DNA from: JAHDHW01 sp965220465
GTDB taxonomy: Bacteria > Bacteroidota > Bacteroidia > Chitinophagales > Saprospiraceae
Direction of reading: 5' to 3'
Assembly (NCBI GenBank): GCA_965220465.1
Contig: CBDCPZ010000021.1
Coordinates: 1 to 64,000, forward strand
Length of the DNA stretch: 64,000 nt
Positions within the stretch are counted from its first letter, which is position 1. Every line of letters begins with the position of its first letter. The position numbers and the translations under genes are program-made. This document shows positions 33,038 through 42,953 of the stretch, one piece after another. A model generated the notes under the pieces. That model was not told the DNA's origin and made no database searches. It was given only the letters and a program-made list of their open reading frames with translations.

Positions 33038-36000
33038 TTATTTTAAAAGGGTAACATCTCCTTTGTAAAGACGCCTTTCCCCATCAACGAATTCTATTTC
33101 AGCAAAATAAATATAAACGCCAACATCCATCACTTTGCCTTGGAAAGTACCATCCCATCCGAATGATTCATCCGGTGAAAATGCTCCCGTTTCAAATAGT
33201 AAACTTCCCCAACGGTTAAATATTTTAAAAGTATTAATTCTGGAAACAGATTTTCCGCTAAAGATTTTAAAGACATCGTTATCGCCGTCAAAATTTGGGG
33301 TAAATGTATTTGGTATAAAAACAGACCGGTCTTTTTTGACATTTATAATAACCTCGTCAGTTGCCGAACAACCTGAAATCGAATCGATTACGGTCACGAA
33401 ATAAGAGGTTGTTTCGAAAGGGAACACTGTAATTTCAGCACAACTGGAGCAATAAGTTGTGTCTGGAGGATTCCATTCAAAGATTGCATCTAAACTAGTT
33501 GTCACAGCTTCTAAAGTAATACTTTCGCCAAGTCGTATGGTTTGATCGTTGCCTAAATTTACCGAAACAACATCGGGAGCACCAACAGTTTCTTCAAATT
33601 GTTCAACACAACCATTTGTGTCTTCGATAAAAATGTCATATGCTCCTGCGGTTAAATTATCAAATTGAATGGCGTTGTAAAAATTAGCTCCATCCAATGA
33701 AAAGAGATACGAAGGAGAACCTCCTGTTATGGTATCAATTAAAATCATTCCGCTAAAATCACCGTCCGGGCAGTTTACATCAATTGTTGTGAAACTGGCT
33801 TGAATCGGTTCAGGTGAAACTAATTGGATAGAATCCATCGCAAGGCAGCCATTTATATCCGTAGCAGTCACGTAATAAATCCCTTCGCTCAAATTGTTAG
33901 CCGTCGCGTTATTATTTCCATTGCTCCAGGAATAAGTGAAGCCTGTTCCACCCTGCACAACAATAGTGGCTTCGCCATCATTGCCATCGTTACAACTGAT
34001 GGGTGTTTCAACAAAAACATTAGTTGATATCGCGGATTGAGGTTCATTGATAATTATGGAAGATTCAGCAGTACAATTGTCTGCGTTTACAACAGTTACA
34101 GAATAACTTCCTCCAGTCAAATTGTTAATAGTTTGAGTTGTTTCATTGTTGCTCCAAGTATAAGAAATCGGGTTGCCATTTGTTGTAACGGAAGCTTCGC
34201 CGTTATTATCGCCGAAACAAGAAACGGGATTCATTTCAATTGCTTCTGCGATAAATTCCACTGGTTCAGATATGGTTACTTCATAAGTTTGAGTACAATT
34301 ATTTGCATCAGTAATAGTAACGGAATAGGATCCTGCGCATAATAAATCGATATCAGATGTATTTCCAGCGTTTCCAGACCATAAATATTGATAAGGAGCT
34401 GTGCCTCCGGTTACATCAATCGAAATTGATCCATCACAAACTGAAAAACAAGTGGCGTTTATTTGATTGCCGATTGAAATTGCTATCGGTTCAGGTTCAA
34501 CTATTTCTATATTTATGGAATAGTTACCCCACTGATCTGAAATAGCTACGGTATAAATGTCCGGAGGAAGGTTTGGAATTGTAGCTGTTCCTCCTTCGGT
34601 TGGGATTGTTCCATTTCCATTTAAAGTATTAATACTATTCTGCCAGGTATAATTATACGGAGCCTGGCCATTGTATGCTGAAAAGATTAATTGACCATTC
34701 GTATTTCCTGCACAATCTAATGTATCATTTTCAAAAACGGACAAAATATTTACCGGGAAATAAATGATTAAACAATCTTCCGCCGTACAGCCATTTGCGT
34801 CAGTCACCGTTACACAATAATATTCTCCGCCAGTCAAATTATTAACCTGTTGAGAAGTTGATGCATTTGACCACAGATAGGAATATCCGCCGGCACCTCC
34901 GATAGCATCAGCCTCTGCAACGCCATCACTAACATTTAAAGCTGAAGCTTCTGATACTAATATAGCGTTTACTGTCAGTTCTGATAGTACAACTAAATTT
35001 GTAAAAATAGTACTATCACAACCATTGGCTGCTATCAAAACATCGATATAGTTTCCTGAGGTGAAATAAGTTGATGATCCAATTATGATCGATTCATTGG
35101 CGCAAACCGTTGTATCTAAAGTTGTTGCATTTTCTGGAAGAACTGTCAATGACCCAGAAACCAAACTATCACAGCCATTGACTGCTGTCAAAATTTCATT
35201 TATCGGACCGGTTACATCGTAAATAGTAGTTCCGATGATAACTGATTCACCAAAACAAGCTTCCAAATCAACGATAGTTTGTATTTCGTCCAAAATAGTT
35301 AAGGTACCAGTTACCAGGCTATCACAACCATCAACACTAGTCAAGTTTTCTGAAATAACTCCATCAATACTGTAAAGGGAATCTCCAACGGTTAAGGTCT
35401 CTCCAAAGCATAGGGTTGTATCTAAATTATTTACAAGCGGTAGAGGCTCTAAAATTTCTCCGAAAGTAACAATAATTAATCCTCCTGCATCAGTAACTGT
35501 GATGGTATAATTACTACCAGGAGCTAATCCCGAAATAGTTACGGACTCTCCTGCATTTGCAATTGTTCCACTCCCTTGAGCTGCTCCAAAATCCACTCCC
35601 CATTCATAATCGTAAGCTGGCATTCCGTCGCTAATTGTTAATATTAGTTCTCCATCGCTTCCACCGTTACAGGTGACTATTCCGTTTGAAACAGCAACAT
35701 TTATTGCTCCTGGATAAAGCACACTGATACAGGAAACATCTTCACATCCGTTAATAGAAGTTACTGTCACGCAATATAATCCGGGAGTGAGATCTGTAAT
35801 GGTTTGAGTAGTTGCAAAATTTGACCACAGATAAGTAAAAGGTCCAACTCCACTATTAACATTTACAGAGGCTGAGCCATCATTTGCGACAGGAGAACTT
35901 GCTTCCTGCACTTGATAAGCTACTGCTTCTACACTTTCTAAAACAGTTAAATTAGTATAAACTAAACTGTCGCAACCATCAACATTGACTAAAACATCAG

Positions 36001-37657
36001 TGTAATTTCCACTATCGAAATAGATCGAAGCCCCCACTGAAACAGACTCCCCATCACAAATTGTAGTATCTGTTGTTGAAGAAAAAGGAGGAAGAACAAT
36101 CAATTCGCCGGTTACAAGACTATCGCATCCATTCGGTAAAATGATTATTTCATTAATAAAACCACTTTCCGTGTACATGCTGTCACCTACCTGCAAAGTT
36201 TGTCCATCACAAATGATTTCATCAAGAACCGTTTCTGACTGTGGAGGAACTTCACCTGCATCTGTTACAGTCAAACTAAATATTCCTCTCGTATTTGCAC
36301 CGTCTCCATCAATTAATATCCAATATTCTGCGCCAGGTGTTAAACATTTCACTTCCAACATTTCATCTAAGGTAGCACTTGAATATTGACTTTCTACTTC
36401 TGCCAAACCAAAACATGTACCACTCCATGACCTGTAAAGCGCAATTTGAAGGCCTATGGCATCCAAACCATTTGGTGGGTCTTGGTCACTTATTGCTTCA
36501 ATCGTAACGTGCCCGGAAGAAGGTGCCTGAAATTTATACCATACCGTTCTTTGGCCAGAAAAAGTACTTGGATCTGATTCCCCAATATCTGTAGCACAAT
36601 AGTTGGTTTGGTTTAAGGGCGTTCCGACTGATCCGTTTTCAGGTATTGTACCAAAATCTTCCGCATCACATCGAAAATCTGCGCCTGCTATGATCCCTTC
36701 TGAAACTATTTCTAATCCAAAATATCCTTCCAAACCAATACCCAAAGCCGGTAGCCAGGCTGCATCGACAAGAATAAAATAAGTTGTATTTGGGCTCAGG
36801 CAATGAGCCACTAGTGTCTGGTCCAAACTATTGAGGTCATGATCCGATTCTAAATAGGTCAAATTTCCGGTACACGTGCCATTAGAAGACTCGTAAATAG
36901 CAATTTGAAGCCCAATCTCATCTCCCAACATTTCAGGATCATTATAGCCGTTTATAAAAATATAAGCGCTTGGAGTAGCATCAGTAGAAAATGAAAACCA
37001 AACTGCCTGATCATTTCCAAATCCTCCATCATCACTAGGATTTGGGTCATTGGTATTTGTAGCACAAAAATTATTAAAACTACTTAAACTACCATCACCA
37101 ATCATACCCATAAAAGGAATTGTTCCCAAATCAATTGCATCACAAACAAAATCATTTTGTCCGCCTATAAAACTTCCATTTAAAGCAATATTAAAATTAA
37201 TTTCTCCATCCGAAGAAAGTCCGTTAGGGAGTCCAAGGTTGTAATCTACATTAACACCAATACCTGGAATTGCAAAATTTTGGCAAATCGTTTCAGAACA
37301 GGATTCTACTATATTACACAAAAAACCATCCTGTTCAAATGCTCGAAAACAAACCTCAATAGAATCAGGAACGTTGGAAGGACAGTTATAAAAGTTTTCG
37401 TACTGTAAATTCGGTAAGTCCGTAAAACAAAAAGTTGTTGCCGGATAGGTTACCCAACCAGTGTTACCAACATCAACTCTAAACATAGGGTCCGGTCCTC
37501 CAATGGGATCTGTGCAAGTAGTCGTGGAACTGCCGTTAAGAATAGTTACCTGCAAGCTGGCCTGACCATGTATCTCTGAACAGATTAAGAAAATGCAAGC
37601 AACATAAAAGCTGATTTTGAGTAGCTGGGTTATAAAACGGTTCAAAATTAGTTTCAT
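33038..37657 (-). CDS. Giant secreted protein with SprB-type repeats and T9SS type B sorting domain
   Basis: A 1539-residue exported protein (signal peptide about 1-31, ending EIHGQ). After a beta domain come two tandem copies of a PPC-like sandwich (about 165-310 and 325-470; NYCATD/NFCATN ... VWYKF/VWFSF). Five copies follow of a 45-residue unit with NGCDSLV and a paired Cys. Mixed in and continuing are several SprB-type repeats (YLWSNFATTQTITDLTPG and similar). The last 95 residues are the gliding-associated C-terminal (type B) domain: FIPNTFTPNFDGDNDVFKI ... FNRWGSLLFE. SprB-like proteins are surface adhesins moved by the gliding machinery. With gldA/F/G nearby, a cell-surface adhesin is the best guess. 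Confidence 0.88.
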   Translation of the reverse strand: MKLILNRFITQLLKISFYVACIFLICSEIHGQASLQVTILNGSSTTTCTDPIGGPDPMFRVDVGNTGWVTYPATTFCFTDLPNLQYENFYNCPSNVPDSIEVCFRAFEQDGFLCNIVESCSETICQNFAIPGIGVNVDYNLGLPNGLSSDGEINFNIALNGSFIGGQNDFVCDAIDLGTIPFMGMIGDGSLSSFNNFCATNTNDPNPSDDGGFGNDQAVWFSFSTDATPSAYIFINGYNDPEMLGDEIGLQIAIYESSNGTCTGNLTYLESDHDLNSLDQTLVAHCLSPNTTYFILVDAAWLPALGIGLEGYFGLEIVSEGIIAGADFRCDAEDFGTIPENGSVGTPLNQTNYCATDIGESDPSTFSGQRTVWYKFQAPSSGHVTIEAISDQDPPNGLDAIGLQIALYRSWSGTCFGLAEVESQYSSATLDEMLEVKCLTPGAEYWILIDGDGANTRGIFSLTVTDAGEVPPQSETVLDEIICDGQTLQVGDSMYTESGFINEIIILPNGCDSLVTGELIVLPPFSSTTDTTICDGESVSVGASIYFDSGNYTDVLVNVDGCDSLVYTNLTVLESVEAVAYQVQEASSPVANDGSASVNVNSGVGPFTYLWSNFATTQTITDLTPGLYCVTVTSINGCEDVSCISVLYPGAINVAVSNGIVTCNGGSDGELILTISDGMPAYDYEWGVDFGAAQGSGTIANAGESVTISGLAPGSNYTITVTDAGGLIIVTFGEILEPLPLVNNLDTTLCFGETLTVGDSLYSIDGVISENLTSVDGCDSLVTGTLTILDEIQTIVDLEACFGESVIIGTTIYDVTGPINEILTAVNGCDSLVSGSLTVLPENATTLDTTVCANESIIIGSSTYFTSGNYIDVLIAANGCDSTIFTNLVVLSELTVNAILVSEASALNVSDGVAEADAIGGAGGYSYLWSNASTSQQVNNLTGGEYYCVTVTDANGCTAEDCLIIYFPVNILSVFENDTLDCAGNTNGQLIFSAYNGQAPYNYTWQNSINTLNGNGTIPTEGGTATIPNLPPDIYTVAISDQWGNYSINIEIVEPEPIAISIGNQINATCFSVCDGSISIDVTGGTAPYQYLWSGNAGNTSDIDLLCAGSYSVTITDANNCTQTYEVTISEPVEFIAEAIEMNPVSCFGDNNGEASVTTNGNPISYTWSNNETTQTINNLTGGSYSVTVVNADNCTAESSIIINEPQSAISTNVFVETPISCNDGNDGEATIVVQGGTGFTYSWSNGNNNATANNLSEGIYYVTATDINGCLAMDSIQLVSPEPIQASFTTIDVNCPDGDFSGMILIDTITGGSPSYLFSLDGANFYNAIQFDNLTAGAYDIFIEDTNGCVEQFEETVGAPDVVSVNLGNDQTIRLGESITLEAVTTSLDAIFEWNPPDTTYCSSCAEITVFPFETTSYFVTVIDSISGCSATDEVIINVKKDRSVFIPNTFTPNFDGDNDVFKIFSGKSVSRINTFKIFNRWGSLLFETGAFSPDESFGWDGTFQGKVMDVGVYIYFAEIEFVDGERRLYKGDVTLLK

Positions 37658-37885
37658 TAGTGGGAGTTATGCTTTCTCAGTTTTGTTTTTTATACCAAAA
37701 AGTAATTCAAAACTGTGGTAAACTGTTTAATTATTTCAAGTTGCGGATAATGTTGAAGCCACCGCTTGGGTTGATTACTCAAATTTAACACAATTCGAAT
37801 TATTAATAGTATTACCGATTTGTTTATTGTTGAAATTGAAAGCGAAGCCGTTAAACTTTAGTTAAACTCCTTTTACAACTGCATT

Positions 37886-39310
37886 TTACAAGCTTTTCAC
37901 TTCTGTTACCAAAGCCTGAATAGATTTTTTAGCATCTCCAAAAAGCATTCGGTTTCTTTCGTGGAAGAACAATTGGTTTTGAATTCCTGCATAGCCGGGA
38001 CTCATGCTTCGTTTCATTACGATGACGTGTTTTGCTTCCCAAACATTCAGAACAGGCATTCCATAAATTGGGCTACCTGGGTCATCCAAAGCTGCAGGGT
38101 TGACCACATCATTAGCTCCAACAATGACAACAATATCCGTGTTTGGGAGGGCTTCATTTGCATCTTCTAAATCCAATAATTTAGGGTAAGGAACATCTGC
38201 TTCTGCGAGCAAAACATTCATATGGCCAGGCATTCGTCCGGCTACCGGGTGAATTGCATATTTTACATCTACACCGTTACTTTCAAGCAAATCATCTAAT
38301 TCTTTACAAACTTTCTGTGCCTGAGCAACAGCTAATCCATATCCGGGAACAAAAACCACAGATTGCGAATAAAAGAGTTGAATGGCTGCATCACTGATGG
38401 ATACTTCCCGGGCAACCTGATCACCATCTCCTTTTGCAGCTGAAGCGCCTCCTCCAAATCCGCCAATAATTACGTTAATCAAGGAACGATTCATGGCATT
38501 ACACATTAATACGGTAAGAATCGTACCTGCTGCTCCTACTAAAATACCACCAACCAACATAAGCTGGTTATTGTAAATTAGACCCGCTGCTGCTGCAGAA
38601 AGTCCTGTAATCGAATTCAACAAAGAAATCACAACCGGCATATCTGCTCCGCCGATTGGAGCTACAAATGATACACCATAAACAAGTGATAAAACCAATA
38701 AAACAATTGCCAAATTTATACCTGAAGTTTCACTTTGAAGGAAAACCCAAATACTTAATCCGATAGTGGAAATAAGGAGTACAAGATTGATCAAACCGTG
38801 TTTTGGCAACGTTACTTTGCTATCATTCACAATGCCTTGAAGTTTTCCAAAAGCAAGCATACTTCCCGTAAATGATATTGCTCCTAACACTAAAGCAAAA
38901 AGAATTACTGAAAACGATCCAGAAGTCATTTCTTCTCTGAAATGTGCATAACCTGAATTAGCAAATGGGTTATAAAAATGAGTCAATTCAACATAAGCTA
39001 AAACCATAGCACAAGCACCACCTAGCCCATTGAAAACCGAGACCATCTGGGGCATTGCGGTCATTTGAATTTTTCGAGCAGAAACCCATCCGATGGCACC
39101 ACCTATTATCATTCCACCAAAAATCCAGGCGTAATTGTTCGGAGCATCTGCTAATGGTAAGATCATTGTTGCTACAATCGCCAGCCCCATTCCAAACCCT
39201 GCGAGCCTATTTCCTTTACGGGCTGAATCAGGTGAACTTAACAGCCGTAAGCCCCAAACAAAAGCAAGGCAACCGATCAGAAAACTTAAATTTATTATTG
39301 CTTGAAACAT
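37886..39310 (-). CDS. pntB: NAD(P) transhydrogenase subunit beta
   Basis: Membrane and NADP(H)-binding part of the proton-translocating transhydrogenase, which uses the proton gradient to make NADPH from NADH. 474 residues: about nine membrane helices (1-265) followed by the soluble dIII domain (about 295-474). dIII signatures are VFVPGYGLAVAQAQ, YAIHPVAGRMPGHMNVLLAEA and VVIVGANDVVNPAA with PGSPIYGMPVL. It is the third gene of pntAA-pntAB-pntB, 42 bp after pntAB. Confidence 0.95.
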   Translation of the reverse strand: MFQAIINLSFLIGCLAFVWGLRLLSSPDSARKGNRLAGFGMGLAIVATMILPLADAPNNYAWIFGGMIIGGAIGWVSARKIQMTAMPQMVSVFNGLGGACAMVLAYVELTHFYNPFANSGYAHFREEMTSGSFSVILFALVLGAISFTGSMLAFGKLQGIVNDSKVTLPKHGLINLVLLISTIGLSIWVFLQSETSGINLAIVLLVLSLVYGVSFVAPIGGADMPVVISLLNSITGLSAAAAGLIYNNQLMLVGGILVGAAGTILTVLMCNAMNRSLINVIIGGFGGGASAAKGDGDQVAREVSISDAAIQLFYSQSVVFVPGYGLAVAQAQKVCKELDDLLESNGVDVKYAIHPVAGRMPGHMNVLLAEADVPYPKLLDLEDANEALPNTDIVVIVGANDVVNPAALDDPGSPIYGMPVLNVWEAKHVIVMKRSMSPGYAGIQNQLFFHERNRMLFGDAKKSIQALVTEVKSL

Positions 39311-39352
39311 TATTTCTTAATTTGATTTTTTTAGTCTGTGCCTTCTAAAACT

Positions 39353-39679
39353 TTAATCCTTTTTCTTTTTAAACATTTCTAACATTCGGTCTGTCACTGC
39401 AAATCCACCGATAACATTTATCATCCCCAGGACAACTCCAAACGTTCCAAAACCCAGTGTGAGATAGTCATCCGGATCTGACTGCCGGATTAACAGAATT
39501 GCTCCAATGATCACAACCCCGCTAATTGCATTGGCCCCAGACATCAATGGCGTATGTAATATTGTGGGTACTTTTGAAATGACTTCAAAGCCCAAAATCA
39601 CCGTAAAAAGTAATAGGTAAATTAAAAATAAATACTCACTGCTATCCGGGTTATTAAATAGATCTACAAACACTTCCAT
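39353..39679 (-). CDS. pntAB: NAD(P) transhydrogenase subunit alpha, part 2
   Basis: The 108-residue membrane part of the alpha subunit, encoded separately from the NAD-binding part, as in many bacteria. Three helices are seen (about 15-33, 43-63, 75-98). SKVPTILHTPLMSGANAISG is diagnostic and its His is in the proton path. It lies 13 bp after pntAA. Confidence 0.95.
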   Translation of the reverse strand: MEVFVDLFNNPDSSEYLFLIYLLLFTVILGFEVISKVPTILHTPLMSGANAISGVVIIGAILLIRQSDPDDYLTLGFGTFGVVLGMINVIGGFAVTDRMLEMFKKKKD

Positions 39680-39692
39680 GGCTAATAATTTA

Positions 39693-40775
39693 TTATTCAG
39701 AATCTTTAGTAATCAACGCTGATGCTATAATTTCGTTTGAGGTGTCCAGTTCCAAATTTCCTTCTTTGATAATCAGTTTTAATAAATTCAAAACATTATT
39801 GCAAAAAAGTAAACTGGCATCCTGCGGCATTCCAGCTGCCAGGTTGGAATCCCCAATTATTGTAACTCCATTATGATTGATGATTTTATTGTTTTGGGTC
39901 AATGCACAATTTCCACCGGTTGATGCTGCCAGGTCAACAATTACAGAACCATTTTTCATTTTTTCAACCGTTGCTGCAGGAACTAAAACGGGCGATTTAC
40001 GGCCACGAACTTGAGCAGTAGTGATGACAACATCTGCATTCATTGCCCGGTTTTGGACTTCAGCTTGTTGTCTTTTGATAAAGTCTTCACTTTGTTCTAC
40101 TGCATAACCACCCGCATCTTTGTCATCTTTCGCACCTTCTACTTCGACGAATTTAGCTCCAAGACTTTCGACCTCTTCTTTGGCAGCTTTCCGAACATCA
40201 AAGGCTTCAACCACTGAACCAAGCCGGCGAGCAGTCGCAATCGCCTGAAGCCCTGCAACACCAGCACCAAGGACTAATACTTTTGAAGGTTTAACACTTC
40301 CTGCTGCAGTGATCATCATTGGAAAATATCTCGGTAAATGATCCGCTGCGGCAAGTACTGCTTTATATCCTGCAATCGCTGCCATCGAGGACAATACGTC
40401 CATTGCCTGCGCTAATGTTGTTCGAGGTATCATATCCATGCTTATTCCCTGTAAATCGTATGACTTTAATTTGGCAATAATGCTGTCATCGAAATAAGGC
40501 TGGAACATGGATATTAAAATCGTTCCTTTTTTGATTTTACTCAAATCATCATCGCCAAGCGGATTGATTGTAATAATAAGGTCTGAATCTTTTAGGATCT
40601 GGTCACGAGTACAAATAGTAGCATGCTCAGCAAAAGTTTCGTCGGCATAAGATGCTGCTTTACCTGCATCTTTTTCAACCAAGAGATCAACCCCAAGTGA
40701 TTTAATTTTGGAAAGAACGGGAGGAACAACCGCTACCCGTTTGTCATCAATTTCTTTCGGAATTCCTATTTTCAT
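39693..40775 (-). CDS. pntAA: NAD(P) transhydrogenase subunit alpha, part 1
   Basis: The NAD(H)-binding dI subunit, 360 residues. The N-terminus MKIGIPKEI...KRVAVVP is typical of the AlaDH/PntA family. The nucleotide fold has VLVLGAGVAGLQAIATARRLG followed by VEAFDVR. RGRKSPVLVPA and SVIVDLAASTGGN are the transhydrogenase-specific loops. It is the first gene of the pnt unit. The minus strand about 25 bp upstream has TATATTTC, one base off the TAnnTTTG consensus. Confidence 0.95.
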   Translation of the reverse strand: MKIGIPKEIDDKRVAVVPPVLSKIKSLGVDLLVEKDAGKAASYADETFAEHATICTRDQILKDSDLIITINPLGDDDLSKIKKGTILISMFQPYFDDSIIAKLKSYDLQGISMDMIPRTTLAQAMDVLSSMAAIAGYKAVLAAADHLPRYFPMMITAAGSVKPSKVLVLGAGVAGLQAIATARRLGSVVEAFDVRKAAKEEVESLGAKFVEVEGAKDDKDAGGYAVEQSEDFIKRQQAEVQNRAMNADVVITTAQVRGRKSPVLVPAATVEKMKNGSVIVDLAASTGGNCALTQNNKIINHNGVTIIGDSNLAAGMPQDASLLFCNNVLNLLKLIIKEGNLELDTSNEIIASALITKDSE

Positions 40776-40890
40776 TATATGGTCCTCTTATTGGTTGGGA
40801 AATATAAGAAAATCCCCTGAATATAAAATATTAATGATTTTATTTATTGGAAAGTTGACATAAATCATCTTTCTATCTCTATAAAAACAA

Positions 40891-42099
40891 CTACTTCCTT
40901 CGCTTCAATTCAGCTTGCACTAATTTGGATTCCCTGCTCATATCGCCGGTCACCGCTGTATTTTCATTCGCACGGCGAATCAAATAAGGCGTAATTTCTC
41001 TGACCGAACCATAAGGTAGGTACTTGGCAACATTGTATCCTGCTTCAGCCAAATTAAAAGTAATGTTATCGCTCATACCCAATAATTGACAAAAATTCAA
41101 ATGTTTGTGGTCTTTGGCAATCCCTTTTTTATGAATCAACTCCGCCTGAAACAAACAGCTTTCCTGGTTATGCGTTGCATTTGCGGAAGCCATTTCTTCA
41201 TGATTATCTACGCAAAAACGAACTGCTGTATTAAAAGCATCATCGGTTGCTACTTTATTTGGATAGATTGGAGAAGGGTATCCCATTTCTTTAGCACGCT
41301 TGCGTTCTTTTTCCATGTACGCCCCTCTGACCAGTTTTGCACCGAAAATGTATCCTATTTTTTTGGCTTTATCAAAAGACTCCATTAAATAAGCCAAGCG
41401 GTCATGGCGATATAACTGAAACGTATTGTAAACGATTGCCCTTTCTTTATTATAACGCCTCATCATCATATTTACCAAATGATCGATGGTATCCTGCATC
41501 CACGATTCTTCCGCATCAAAAAATACAGCAACTTGTCGTTCCTTGGCAACATAGCAGATTGCATCCATTCGTTTCAAAATGTTTCGATATTCATTTCTGG
41601 TTTCTTTGGTAAAAGGTTCCCCTTTTTGAATGCTTTCTAATAATCCGTTTCGTGCAAAACCAGTAATTTTTGTACTTACAACCGGCACGCTTTCATTTTT
41701 ACCGGCAAATTCAATCGCACGGATGCATTCATTCATGGTATTGTTAAAATCATTCTCAGACGTTTTCCCTTCCGCGCCATAATCCAAAATCGATTGCACT
41801 TTATTGGCATATAATCGATCAATCGTTTTTTGACATTCCAAAAGTGTGGTCCCTCCAACGAACTGCTCAAAAATGGTAGCTTTTATAATTGGTTGAACAA
41901 AAGGAAATCTCAATTTCAAAGTGATCAAACCCAGTTTTGATAACACATTAACCAGCCATTTTTTATTCATCATTGAAAACAACCAGGCCGTTTTTTTCAG
42001 TTCCCTGTTATTCTTATGTGAAAAAGCAATTTCAGTATTTTTAAAATCAACAATAGGTTGGGAAGAGCTCATAGTTTTTGTATTAGGAAAATCGACCAT
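40891..42099 (-). CDS. Proline dehydrogenase
   Basis: FAD enzyme that oxidises proline to pyrroline-5-carboxylate and passes electrons to the quinone pool. 402 residues, the stand-alone (PutB-like) form common in Bacteroidota. Family signatures include AVFFDAEESWMQDTIDHLV, KLVRGAYMEKERKRA (FAD and substrate site), ATHNQES, and near the end YLIRRANENTAV, whose two Arg bind the proline carboxylate. An alternative ATG exists 9 codons in (42072). It starts 11 bp after aroE and is probably co-transcribed with it, an association with no obvious metabolic reason. No pyrroline-5-carboxylate dehydrogenase gene is seen nearby. Confidence 0.92.
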   Translation of the reverse strand: MVDFPNTKTMSSSQPIVDFKNTEIAFSHKNNRELKKTAWLFSMMNKKWLVNVLSKLGLITLKLRFPFVQPIIKATIFEQFVGGTTLLECQKTIDRLYANKVQSILDYGAEGKTSENDFNNTMNECIRAIEFAGKNESVPVVSTKITGFARNGLLESIQKGEPFTKETRNEYRNILKRMDAICYVAKERQVAVFFDAEESWMQDTIDHLVNMMMRRYNKERAIVYNTFQLYRHDRLAYLMESFDKAKKIGYIFGAKLVRGAYMEKERKRAKEMGYPSPIYPNKVATDDAFNTAVRFCVDNHEEMASANATHNQESCLFQAELIHKKGIAKDHKHLNFCQLLGMSDNITFNLAEAGYNVAKYLPYGSVREITPYLIRRANENTAVTGDMSRESKLVQAELKRRK

Positions 42100-42110
42100 T
42101 TTTTGATTTT

Positions 42111-42893
42111 TTATCGATTATAAAAGTTCCAGATTTCCCAGGCTTTTTCTGCCTGTAAGTGTAACATTGGAAGGCCATTCATAACAGAACAACCTTGATT
42201 TTTCCCTCGCGTCAAAAATACAGTTTTTTCTGGATTGTACACCAAGTCAAACAAAAAATGATTGGAATCTAACCATTCATACTTTATCATTGGAAAAGTA
42301 TCCTTTTTCGGAGCCATTCCAAGAGGAGTTGTATTAACGATCAGTTGAGTATTTGAAATAATATTTTGATCCAAATCATCATAAGTTAGGTCTCCTTTTT
42401 CAGGATTCCTGGAAATGGTAAGGTAAAAAATATTTAGCTTTTTTAAAACATAAGTCACTGCTTTGGAAGCTCCACCTGTCCCTAAAACCAAAGCCTTTTG
42501 AATAGGCTTTGATTGATTTTTTTTTATAAAATCAGTTAGGGATTTTTCAAAACCATATGCATCGGTATTGTAACCGGATAATTTTCCCGAATCTATTTTA
42601 ATAGTATTTACAGCGCCAATTGCAGCAGCACTTTCGTCCAATTTATCCAAAAAAGGAATAACCAGTTCTTTGTAAGGTAAGGTAACGTTTAAGCCTTTTA
42701 GGTTAGGATGCTTTTTTATCAAAGCAGGAAATTCAGCAATATCATTTAAAGGAAATAGCTCATAATAACAATCAGAAATTCCTTCTTTTAAAAACTTATC
42801 TGAAAAGTATTTTTTTGAAAACGAGTGTGAAAGCGGATAGCCGATTAAGCCAAAAAGGTGTTTGTATTCTGATATGTTTTTTTTGATGTTCAA
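42111..42893 (-). CDS. aroE: Shikimate dehydrogenase
   Basis: Reduces 3-dehydroshikimate with NADPH in aromatic amino acid synthesis. 260 residues. FGLIGYPLSHSFSKKYF binds shikimate (two Ser). The catalytic Lys is in LNVTLPYKE and the Asp in YNTDAYGFE. LVLGTGGASKAV is the nucleotide loop, NTTPLGMAP the later family motif. It lies between the DUF368 gene (60 bp upstream) and proline dehydrogenase (11 bp downstream), all on the minus strand. Confidence 0.95.
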   Translation of the reverse strand: MNIKKNISEYKHLFGLIGYPLSHSFSKKYFSDKFLKEGISDCYYELFPLNDIAEFPALIKKHPNLKGLNVTLPYKELVIPFLDKLDESAAAIGAVNTIKIDSGKLSGYNTDAYGFEKSLTDFIKKNQSKPIQKALVLGTGGASKAVTYVLKKLNIFYLTISRNPEKGDLTYDDLDQNIISNTQLIVNTTPLGMAPKKDTFPMIKYEWLDSNHFLFDLVYNPEKTVFLTRGKNQGCSVMNGLPMLHLQAEKAWEIWNFYNR

Positions 42894-42953
42894 TTCAAAA
42901 TTTATTAGGTAAAAAATCAGGTAAATTGCTGTTTATCAATATTTTAAACACGG

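Noticed and set aside
40891..42099. A PutA-type bifunctional proline utilisation enzyme
   Set aside because: Only the 402-residue dehydrogenase is present; no aldehyde dehydrogenase domain.
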